From Thauera sp. UBA6194 (GTDB lineage: Bacteria; Pseudomonadota; Gammaproteobacteria; Burkholderiales; Rhodocyclaceae), in NCBI GenBank assembly GCA_002422685.1, contig DITC01000076.1, positions 1-58,016 of the forward strand: DNA of 58,016 nt, given 5' to 3'. Both the position numbers and the translations under genes were made by a program. Positions 30,505-37,439 of the stretch are shown piece by piece. The first letter of the stretch is position 1, and every line of letters starts with the position of its first letter. Below the pieces are notes generated by a model. It was not told where the DNA came from. It saw only the letters and a list, made by a program, of their open reading frames with translations, and ran no database searches.

Positions 30505-31419
30505 TCAGATCGCGAGCGCCCGCAGCGCTGCCACCTGCTTGAGGATCGGCTCGGGCACCGGCGCCTCCCCGGCCAGCATCGCCCGGATCAGCGCGGCGTT
30601 GTCCGCCACCGACGGCGCGTCAGGCAAGCCGACCAGCGGCGGCGCACCGCCGTCCTCGCCGGGCACGCCGACCGCGCCCTCTCCGTTCACATACACCTTC
30701 ATCTCCGGGCAGCGCCGCGGGTTGGCGTAGATTTCGCCCTCGGTGCCGCGCATCAGCATCGCGCGCCCGCCGTCGGCGCGCAAAAAGTCATCCATGCGCT
30801 CGAGGTACTCGGGATGCGTCACCGCCACCACGCGCACGCTGCGACCGCGGCAGGGGTCGATGAGCTTGGCCATGGTGTGGCCGCTGGCGCGCACGCCCAT
30901 GCGGATGCGCAGCGCCAGCAGCGGGTCGAGCCCGGGCAGCAGCTTGTCCACGCCGATGCAGGCGACCCTCCGATGCGCGAGCTGGGCCGAAGCCTCGGCC
31001 GCCTCCGCCGCCGGATGCAGGTCGAGCGCCGCGAGCAGCTCGAAGGGGCTCACTCGGGTCTCGAAGTCGTGCCGTCCCTGGATCAGCACCGGCACCCCGT
31101 CGCGCGCCAGCAGCAGCGCCACCAGCGGCATCAGGTTGGCCTGGCGGCGCGCGCCGTTGTAGGTCGGCAGCATCACGCAGCGCGGGCCCTCGGGCACCGT
31201 CACCTGCGCGGTGCGCGCATCCATCGCCTGCTTGAAGCCGAGCAGCTCGGGCAGCGCCTCGCTCTTGATGCGGAAGGCGATCAGGATCGCGCCGAGCTCG
31301 AGCTCGGGCACCGCGCCGTCCAGGATGTCGCCGAAGAGCGCCGCCGCAGCGGCCGTGTCCAGGTCGCGGGCGCCCTTGGCGCCCCGCCCGATTTCCTTGA
31401 TGATTGCGCCGTATTTCAT
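30505..31419 (-). CDS. ybiB: YbiB/TrpD2-like DNA-binding protein (glycosyltransferase family 3 fold)
   Basis: 304 aa. It resembles anthranilate phosphoribosyltransferase but belongs to the YbiB (TrpD2) branch, which binds nucleic acid and has no trp role. Typical segments: GAKGARDLDTAAAAALFGDI and RVACIGVDKLLPGLDPLLAL. I placed the start at MKYGAIIKEIGRG; the longer frame upstream is low-complexity and overlaps a REP-like element. In E. coli ybiB is SOS-linked, but no LexA box is visible here. Confidence 0.85.
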   Translation of the reverse strand: MKYGAIIKEIGRGAKGARDLDTAAAAALFGDILDGAVPELELGAILIAFRIKSEALPELLGFKQAMDARTAQVTVPEGPRCVMLPTYNGARRQANLMPLVALLLARDGVPVLIQGRHDFETRVSPFELLAALDLHPAAEAAEASAQLAHRRVACIGVDKLLPGLDPLLALRIRMGVRASGHTMAKLIDPCRGRSVRVVAVTHPEYLERMDDFLRADGGRAMLMRGTEGEIYANPRRCPEMKVYVNGEGAVGVPGEDGGAPPLVGLPDAPSVADNAALIRAMLAGEAPVPEPILKQVAALRALAI

Positions 31420-31535
31420 GGCGGCGATTATGGCGGGCTTGGCCTGCGGCGGCCAGCCCGTTCTGGGCACGCGCTCCGCGCGCTGCGTTCGCGGCCAAGG
31501 CTGCTCTCGCGGGGGGCGCCAGGCCGTGCCCTGCC

Positions 31536-31558
31536 GTGGGCGCGGGCCTGCCCGCGAA
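31536..31558 (-). repeat. REP-like palindrome, copy 2 (inverted)
   Basis: Read on the minus strand this is TTCGCGGGCAGGCCCGCGCC and three more bases. It matches copy 1 at 20 of 23 positions and has the opposite orientation. The two copies bracket ybiB at a distance of about 1.1 kb. Confidence 0.65.
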
Positions 31559-31604
31559 TGCCGAACACCCGCCCAAGCTTCCCCACTCTGGAGGACTTCA
31601 CTCA

Positions 31605-32486
31605 ATGGACGTCGGATTCATCGGACTCGGCCTCATGGGCCGCCCCATGGCGCTCAATCTCATCAAGGCCGGCCAACGCGTGCACGTGTGGAGCCGCCGC
31701 CGCGAGTCGATGCAGCCGTTGCTCGACGCCGGGGCCGGCGACTGCGCGAGCGCGGCCGAGGTTGCGCGCCAGGCGTCGATCACGATCAGCATGGTGGCCG
31801 ACGCACCCGACGTCGAGCAGGTCACCCTCGGCGCGGACGGTATCGCCGACGGCGCGAGCGCGGGTCACATCCACATCGACATGAGCACCATCGCCCCGGC
31901 CGCGGCGCAGTCCATCGCCGCGCGCCTGGCCGCGCGCGGCATCATCGCGCTCGACGCCCCGGTGTCCGGCGGCGAGCCCGGCGCCATCGCCGGCACGCTC
32001 ACCATCATGGTCGGTGGCGATGCGGACGCCTGCGCGCGCGTGCAGCCGCTGTTCGCGGCCATGGGCAAGTCCATCACCCGCATCGGCGAGGCAGGCGCCG
32101 GCCAGGTCGCCAAGGCCTGCAACCAGATCATCACCGGGGTCGGCGTGGCCTCCGTCGCGGAGGCGCTCAACTTCGCCGCCAGGAGCGGCGTCGATGGCGC
32201 CAGGGTGCGCGAGGCCCTGCTCGGCGGCTTCGCGTATTCGCGCATCCTCGAAAATCACGGCCAGCGCATGCTCGCGCGCAACTTCAAGCCTGGTTTCAAG
32301 GCCTGGATGCACCAGAAGGACGTGCGCATCGTCATGGACGAGGCTCACCGCCTCGGCCTGGCGCTGCCGATGACCGCGGCCACCATGCAGCTTTTCAACG
32401 CCATGGCCGGCAGCGGCCTGGGTGAGGACGACTCGGTCGCGATGCTCGAGCTCTTCGAGCGCATGAGCGGCGGCGCGGGCGAATGA
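31605..32486 (+). CDS. NAD(P)-dependent beta-hydroxyacid dehydrogenase (GarR/GlxR type), copy A
   Basis: 293 aa. The Rossmann motif GFIGLGLMGRPMA is at residues 4-16, the substrate motif DAPVSGGEPGA at about 117-127, and catalytic Lys170 sits in GQVAKACNQ. The family covers 3-hydroxyisobutyrate dehydrogenase, tartronate semialdehyde reductase and succinic semialdehyde reductase; substrate is not fixed. GGAGG lies upstream of the ATG. It overlaps or abuts a second paralogue and is divergent from ybiB. Confidence 0.88.
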   Translation: MDVGFIGLGLMGRPMALNLIKAGQRVHVWSRRRESMQPLLDAGAGDCASAAEVARQASITISMVADAPDVEQVTLGADGIADGASAGHIHIDMSTIAPAAAQSIAARLAARGIIALDAPVSGGEPGAIAGTLTIMVGGDADACARVQPLFAAMGKSITRIGEAGAGQVAKACNQIITGVGVASVAEALNFAARSGVDGARVREALLGGFAYSRILENHGQRMLARNFKPGFKAWMHQKDVRIVMDEAHRLGLALPMTAATMQLFNAMAGSGLGEDDSVAMLELFERMSGGAGE

Positions 32487-32506
32487 ACGGGGCAGAGGAG
32501 AAGCAC

Positions 32507-33367
32507 ATGAAGATCGGATTCATCGGTCTGGGCGTGATGGGCGAGCCCATGGCCCGCCACCTGCGCGCCGCCGGCCACGACCTGGCGCTGTGGGCGCGCC
32601 GTCCCGAGTCGGCTGCGGCGCTGGTCGCCGAGGGCGTGCCGCTGTGCGCGACGCCCGCTGAGCTGGCCGCGCACAGCGAGGTCGTCATCACCATCGTCAC
32701 CGCCAGCGCCGACGTCGAGGCGCTCGCCTTCGGGCCGAACGGGCTGGCCGCAGGCTTCGTGCCCGGCGCCATCCACGTCGACATGAGCACGATCGCCCCG
32801 GCGACCGCGCGTGCGCTCGCCGCACGCTACGCCGAGCGCGGCATCGGCTGGGTCGATGCGCCGGTGTCCGGCGGCGGCCGGGGCGCGCGCGACGCGACGC
32901 TGGCGATCATGGCCGGCGCCGAGGACGAGACGCTCGCCCGCGTGCGCCCGCTGTTCGAGGTGCTGGGCAAGCGCATCGTGCACATCGGCCCGCCCGGCGC
33001 CGGCCAGGTCGCCAAGGCCTGCAACCAGATGATCATGGTGTCGACCATCCAGGCCTGCGCCGAGGCGGTGCGCCTGGCCAACGCCCATGGCGTCGACGTC
33101 GCTGCCGTGCGCCAGGCGCTGATGGGCGGCTCGGCGGGTTCGAAGGTGCTCGAGGTGATGGGCGCAAAGATGGTCGAGCGCGACTTCGCCGCCGGCATCG
33201 AGGCGCGGCTGCACCACAAGGACTTCGCCATCCTGATGGACGAGGCCGCCAAGCTCGGCGCGCCGCTGCCGGTGGCGGCGCAGGTGTGGCAGCAACTCAA
33301 CGCGCTGATGGGTGCGGGCTGGGGGCGGGACGATACCGCGAGCCTGCTGCGGGTGCTGGAGCCTTAG
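32507..33367 (+). CDS. NAD(P)-dependent beta-hydroxyacid dehydrogenase, copy B
   Basis: 286 aa, a paralogue of the preceding gene with the same landmarks: GFIGLGVMGEPMA at residues 4-16, DAPVSGGGRGA at 118-128 and Lys170 in GQVAKACNQ. The ATG at 32507 has GAGGAG six bases upstream; an ATG at 32483 overlapping the previous stop would add eight non-conserved residues. The tandem pair probably arose by duplication followed by divergence, so the two may use different substrates. Confidence 0.88.
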   Translation: MKIGFIGLGVMGEPMARHLRAAGHDLALWARRPESAAALVAEGVPLCATPAELAAHSEVVITIVTASADVEALAFGPNGLAAGFVPGAIHVDMSTIAPATARALAARYAERGIGWVDAPVSGGGRGARDATLAIMAGAEDETLARVRPLFEVLGKRIVHIGPPGAGQVAKACNQMIMVSTIQACAEAVRLANAHGVDVAAVRQALMGGSAGSKVLEVMGAKMVERDFAAGIEARLHHKDFAILMDEAAKLGAPLPVAAQVWQQLNALMGAGWGRDDTASLLRVLEP

Positions 33368-33399
33368 GCTGTTGCCGAGCGGGACGGCTCCCCGTTTTT

Positions 33400-33434
33400 G
33401 CGCCCGCACGATCCGTGCTGCACCGTGCGGGCGC
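33400..33434. terminator. Long GC hairpin between convergent genes
   Basis: GCGCCCGCACG (33400-33410) and CGTGCGGGCGC (33424-33434) form an 11-bp perfect inverted repeat with a 13-nt loop. A smaller CGGG/CCCG hairpin followed by TTTTT lies just before it (about 33379-33399) and could terminate the dehydrogenase transcript. Confidence 0.55.
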
Positions 33435-33466
33435 ACTCTGGCTGCGCCGACGGCATCTGTCCGCGC

Positions 33467-34414
33467 TCAGGCCGACAGCGGCCCGCCGGCGACCGCGAGC
33501 GGCGGGTGCGCGATCGTGCGCAGGCGAGCCGCGTAGGTTTCGCAGCGGGCGATGTATTCGCGTGCGCTCTTGGGCATGGTGACGCGGGCGCGGGTGATGT
33601 CGGTGAGCAGGTTGCGCCCTTGCAGGATCAGGCGCAGGCCGTCGGTGGCGAGCTGGCGCTCGTGCTCGCTCGCGGCGGGCGAGAGCACCGGCGTGATCGC
33701 GCCGAGATGCTCGGAGGCGACGACGAAGTCCGCCCACACATCGAAGATGCCCGGGTCGGTGCGCAGGGTCTCGCATTTGACCTTGGCGATGCGGGCGAAC
33801 TCATGCACCAGGGGAGCAACGTTCTCGAACAGCGGGGCTACGGCCAGGGTGCTGGCCATCACCGCGGAGATGCGGTCGATGTCGCGCAGCGCCTGCGCGA
33901 TCTTGATGTAGCGGCTCTCGTAAAAGGCCTCGACCGGGATCGAGAACGCGCGGAAGGGCTCGCCCCACAGTTCGTCGATGCCTTCCTCGCCGCTGCGGTG
34001 CAGCACCAGGCGGCCGAGGGTGAGCGCCTCCTGCAGGCAACGGCCGCACTCGCGCATCAGCGGGTTGTCGGTGGCGATCTCGACGCCGAGCTCCTGCAAC
34101 TCGACCAGCTTGGTGAAGATGTCGGTGGCGCGGTTGAACAGGGTGCCGGCGTACATCGCGCCCTTGACCCGCTTGCGCTCGGGCACCTGCTCGGTCTCAT
34201 AGGCCTGGCGTGCGTCTTCGAGACGACTGCCCGGGATGTTGATGCCATGCTCGACGTGGTTGAAAAGGCGCCGGGTCAGGGCCTGGATCAGCTTCTTCTT
34301 GGCGTCGAGCGAGTCCTCGGGAGGCTTGTAGGCCTTCAGCCAGTAACCGTCGTAATAAATGCGCCGCACACCGTCGATGACTGCGACGGTGCCGTCGGGG
34401 ATGGGCTCTTCCAT
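33467..34414 (-). CDS. Conserved protein of unknown function
   Basis: 315 aa, mostly alpha-helical, no signal peptide or membrane helix. It opens with PDGTVAVIDGVRRIYYDGYW, a beta-rich segment, followed by Lys/Arg-rich helices with the motif LIQALTRRLFNHVEHGINIPG. I do not recognise a named domain. Typical codon use and length suggest a real gene. It follows the DUF2062 gene by 50 nt on the same strand, so both may be cotranscribed. An ATG seven codons upstream (34435) is a possible alternative start. Confidence 0.75.
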   Translation of the reverse strand: MEEPIPDGTVAVIDGVRRIYYDGYWLKAYKPPEDSLDAKKKLIQALTRRLFNHVEHGINIPGSRLEDARQAYETEQVPERKRVKGAMYAGTLFNRATDIFTKLVELQELGVEIATDNPLMRECGRCLQEALTLGRLVLHRSGEEGIDELWGEPFRAFSIPVEAFYESRYIKIAQALRDIDRISAVMASTLAVAPLFENVAPLVHEFARIAKVKCETLRTDPGIFDVWADFVVASEHLGAITPVLSPAASEHERQLATDGLRLILQGRNLLTDITRARVTMPKSAREYIARCETYAARLRTIAHPPLAVAGGPLSA

Positions 34415-34464
34415 AGCGCTGCGTTGCCTGAGCATGTTCCAGGAGGCGAAGGATACGCTCCTGT

Positions 34465-35037
34465 TCAGGCGCCTCCAATAGTGCCCGGGCGTGCGGCGGC
34501 ACGCAGGCTGCGCTGGCGGCGGTGGCGACGCCACTTCGAGCTCACCTTGATGCGCCAGAAGAGCTGGGCACCCCAGTAAGCGATGACCGCACCGGTGGCG
34601 GCCATGATGATCATGCCCACCAGCAGCGGCTGGCCGATGCCGGTGACCCATGTCCAGGCCTGGGCGAGCGAGTCGATCATGCGGATCGGGCGTTCGACGT
34701 CTTCGGCGGTCAGATCGACAGGCGTGCGTGCGCCGATCACGCCTGCGCCGAGGCGGTAGGCGAAGTAATAGATCGGACCGTAAGTGAGCGGATTGCTGAC
34801 CAGCGTGGAGATTGCCGCGATCAGCAGGTTGCCGCGCAGCATCAGCGACGCGAAGGCTGCGGCCGGGATCTGCGCGATCGGGATCATCAGGCCGAAGAAC
34901 ACGCCCATGGCTACGCCACGCGCGACCGAGCGCCGATTGACGTGCCACAGCAGCGGATCGTGAACGCGCGGCCCCAGCCAGCTCAGCAGCCGGCTCTGCG
35001 TGATGGTTTCACGAGTGGGCAGGAGGCGTTCGAACAT
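34465..35037 (-). CDS. DUF2062 membrane protein
   Basis: 190 aa. Three hydrophobic segments (about residues 40-62, 68-95 and 135-160) and the motif SVARGVAMGVFFGLMIP followed by NPLTYGPIYYFAYRLG identify DUF2062. Function is unknown; relatives often sit next to glycosyltransferase or envelope genes. It is preceded by a good promoter and followed by the unknown helical protein. Confidence 0.88.
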   Translation of the reverse strand: MFERLLPTRETITQSRLLSWLGPRVHDPLLWHVNRRSVARGVAMGVFFGLMIPIAQIPAAAFASLMLRGNLLIAAISTLVSNPLTYGPIYYFAYRLGAGVIGARTPVDLTAEDVERPIRMIDSLAQAWTWVTGIGQPLLVGMIIMAATGAVIAYWGAQLFWRIKVSSKWRRHRRQRSLRAAARPGTIGGA

Positions 35038-35061
35038 GTTCCGCTCCGGGGAGAAGACGGC

Positions 35062-35089
35062 ATCTTACGCATTGCGCAGGAAAGCACAA
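35062..35089 (-). promoter_or_regulatory. Sigma-70 promoter for the DUF2062 gene
   Basis: On the minus strand TTGTGC (35089-35084), a 16-bp spacer and TAAGAT (35067-35062). The predicted start gives a leader of about 18 nt before the ATG at 35037. The rest of the 35090-35271 gap shows no further supported element. Confidence 0.5.
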
Positions 35090-35271
35090 GCATCGCACCA
35101 GGCCGCATTTCCGAGCCCTTCGGGGACGGCGGCAAAGTTTTGATTTTCAGGTGCTTCGACCGGTTTCGCCGTGAGGAATTCACTACCCGTTGCGAACGCT
35201 TGAGCTTGTCCGGAGGCGGTCGCGCGCCGGCGGCTCCTGCCACGTGCCCGCTGCGCTGGCGGCGCGGCCGC

Positions 35272-35724
35272 TCAGGCCAGATCGCTCGGGATCACGGCGC
35301 GCAGCACCGTCTGCGTCTCGCCTTCGCGCACGCGGTTGGTGAACCACCACAGCGCGCCCTTCTTGATCGTCCAGTCGGCCTCGCTGCCCGAGAGCAACAG
35401 CGCAGACAGCCGCCCGAGCGCGGGTTGATGCCCGACCACGAGGGCCGCGCCGCTGGCGTCGGGCCAGCCGGTGGCGGCGAGCAGGTCGGGCACGTTGCCG
35501 TCGGGGCCGAGCGCGGGGACGATCTGAAAGTCGTCGGTGAAGGCGCTCGCGGTCTGGCGGGTGCGCAAGCTGGGGCTGACCAGCACCTTGAGCTGCTTCG
35601 GACGATGCGCGTCGAGCCAGCGTGCGATGCGGTGGGCCTGCTTGAGACCGCGTGCGGTGAGTTCGCGGGTGTGGTCGGGGGTGCTGTCGACGGCTTCGGC
35701 GTGACGCCAGAGCAAGAGATCCAT
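35272..35724 (-). CDS. sixA: Phosphohistidine phosphatase SixA
   Basis: 150 aa, histidine-phosphatase superfamily. The RHA catalytic motif is at residues 7-9 (LLWRHAEA), the second arginine is in SPSLRTRQTA and the second catalytic histidine in VVGHQP. SixA removes phosphate from HPt-type histidines; in E. coli it acts on ArcB and the nitrogen PTS. Start chosen at MDLLLWRHAEA; an in-frame ATG at 35757 would add eleven residues. It follows the CYTH-CHAD gene by 34 nt. Confidence 0.9.
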   Translation of the reverse strand: MDLLLWRHAEAVDSTPDHTRELTARGLKQAHRIARWLDAHRPKQLKVLVSPSLRTRQTASAFTDDFQIVPALGPDGNVPDLLAATGWPDASGAALVVGHQPALGRLSALLLSGSEADWTIKKGALWWFTNRVREGETQTVLRAVIPSDLA

Positions 35725-35791
35725 GTCGTGCTTCACAGGCTGAGGGGCCGACATCATCGGTGTGGGGTGTTGCAGGCTGATGACGATCCGC

Positions 35792-37321
35792 TCACCAGGG
35801 TTTCTTGCCCGTCAGCAGCGGCGCGCATTCGCGCAGCACGCGGCGGCGCAGGCGCGCGTAACGCGGTGCGTGCCAGCCGAGCAGGAAGGCGGCGGCCGGC
35901 GTCAGGCGCGCGTCGGCGACGCTCCAGGCGGCGAGGCGCTGCTGTGCGGTGTCGACGTCCTGCAGGAAACCCAGCGTGCCCTGAACATTCACCACCGCCT
36001 CGAGGTAGCGGCGCACCGGCTTGGCCGGGAAGAGCGGCGCGAAGAACTCCAGCCCGTAGCGCAGCTGCTTGAAGCCGATGCGCAGTGCGTGCAGGCGCAC
36101 GGGTTCGAGGGATTCGGCCGCGCTCGCGAGCCGGCGCGCGCGCTTGCGCAAGTCGTTCAGGCGCAGGCGTGCGAAGGTGCGCAGGTCGACCGCCTGGGTC
36201 AGGGCATCGACCGTGAGGCGGTGCAGTTCGGCGGTGAAGGCGAGCAGCAGTCGGCCCTGCGTTGCCATGTCCAGGTTGTGGCAGGCGCGGATGCGCGCTT
36301 CGGTGCGTGCGCGCTGCGTCGTGTCGATCAACGCGCCCATCGCGGCCGCGTCGACCATGCCCTCGGGGGTGACGGGTTTGAGCAGCTCTTCGTCGAACAC
36401 GTCCAGATCGCGCGCGTCGCCGAAACGGTTGGCGTTCTCGCGCAGCTGCGTGTTCCAGTGCTCGACGAAGGTCGCCGGCAGGGCGGGCGCGAAGAGCTTG
36501 ATCAGGGCGCGCAGGCGGCGCTGCGACACGCGCAGCTGGTGAATGAACTCGGCCGTGATCGCGTCGGGGTCTTCGTGCGCGAGCGCACCGGCCGCGTTGG
36601 CCTGCCACTGACGTACGCAGGAGAAGGCGAGCGTGCGGAAGGCGTCGATGACGTTTTGCCCGGCGTCGAGCGTGGAAGGCTCGGCGCGCACGGCGGCGGG
36701 GCTGTTGTCGAGGAAGAGCCGATACCCGCGCTCGGCCTTGGAGACGTCGGCCGGCATCAGCGGCAGGTCCTGCGCGAGGCTGGCAGCCAGCTCGACGAGG
36801 TCGATGGGCTTGCCCGCCTCGAGCTCGAGCTCGAGCTCGCAGATCGGTGCGCTGCGCTCGCTGCCGTCCGGTGTGCGCAGCGTCACCTCGCCGGCGTCGA
36901 TCATGAGCAGGATGGACACCTCCGGGCGCGGGCTGTAGCGCCGGGTCTCGCGGCGAAAACGCGTGGTGAACACCGGGACGAGCGCGTCGCGGTGGCGGGC
37001 GAGCAGGCGTGCGGCCTCCGGCTGGTCGATCGCGCTGAAGTCGAATTCGCCCGTGAACGGTTGTTCCCACTCCGGGCGCTGCGACAGTCCGCCGCTGGAG
37101 ATCGCGGCGCACTTGACCGTCTGCAGCAGCACGCGGCCCTGGCGCCGCGTACGCAGCGCGACCTTGCGCGCCTTGAGCTGCAGCGTGGGGGTGTCGAAGT
37201 AGGTATTGTCCAGGGTGACGGCGTTGCCGAGCTTGTGCGCGCCCGCCACCAGCGGATGGCGTCGCAGGGCGGGCAGGGCACGCCGGGGCAGGGCAAGCTT
37301 GAGTTCGATTTCTTGGCTCAT
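35792..37321 (-). CDS. CYTH-CHAD domain inorganic triphosphatase (YgiF-like)
   Basis: 509 aa. The CYTH domain (about residues 1-205) begins with the ExExK signature EIELK at residues 4-8, which binds metal and triphosphate. The CHAD domain (about 220-500) is His/Arg/Lys-rich and helical and is linked to polyphosphate binding. E. coli YgiF hydrolyses inorganic triphosphate. Adjacent sixA is also a phospho-hydrolase. It is separated by about 120 nt from glnE, a pairing also seen in enterobacteria (ygiF-glnE). Confidence 0.9.
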   Translation of the reverse strand: MSQEIELKLALPRRALPALRRHPLVAGAHKLGNAVTLDNTYFDTPTLQLKARKVALRTRRQGRVLLQTVKCAAISSGGLSQRPEWEQPFTGEFDFSAIDQPEAARLLARHRDALVPVFTTRFRRETRRYSPRPEVSILLMIDAGEVTLRTPDGSERSAPICELELELEAGKPIDLVELAASLAQDLPLMPADVSKAERGYRLFLDNSPAAVRAEPSTLDAGQNVIDAFRTLAFSCVRQWQANAAGALAHEDPDAITAEFIHQLRVSQRRLRALIKLFAPALPATFVEHWNTQLRENANRFGDARDLDVFDEELLKPVTPEGMVDAAAMGALIDTTQRARTEARIRACHNLDMATQGRLLLAFTAELHRLTVDALTQAVDLRTFARLRLNDLRKRARRLASAAESLEPVRLHALRIGFKQLRYGLEFFAPLFPAKPVRRYLEAVVNVQGTLGFLQDVDTAQQRLAAWSVADARLTPAAAFLLGWHAPRYARLRRRVLRECAPLLTGKKPW

Positions 37322-37439
37322 GGCAATCGCCCGCCGAAGGGCGCCGGTGAAAGGGGCGCTTGCATTCTAGACACCCCGGCGTGGGGCGTCATGCGCGCCT
37401 TCATGACGCGACGCATCGGCGCGCACCCGCCGCCGCCAT

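Noticed and set aside
34197..34502. Alternative frame containing LLEAPEQERILRLLEHAQ across the end of the DUF2062 gene
   Set aside because: The stretch looks protein-like, but it overlaps the stop of one gene and the start of another in a third frame and has no ribosome binding site; probably chance.
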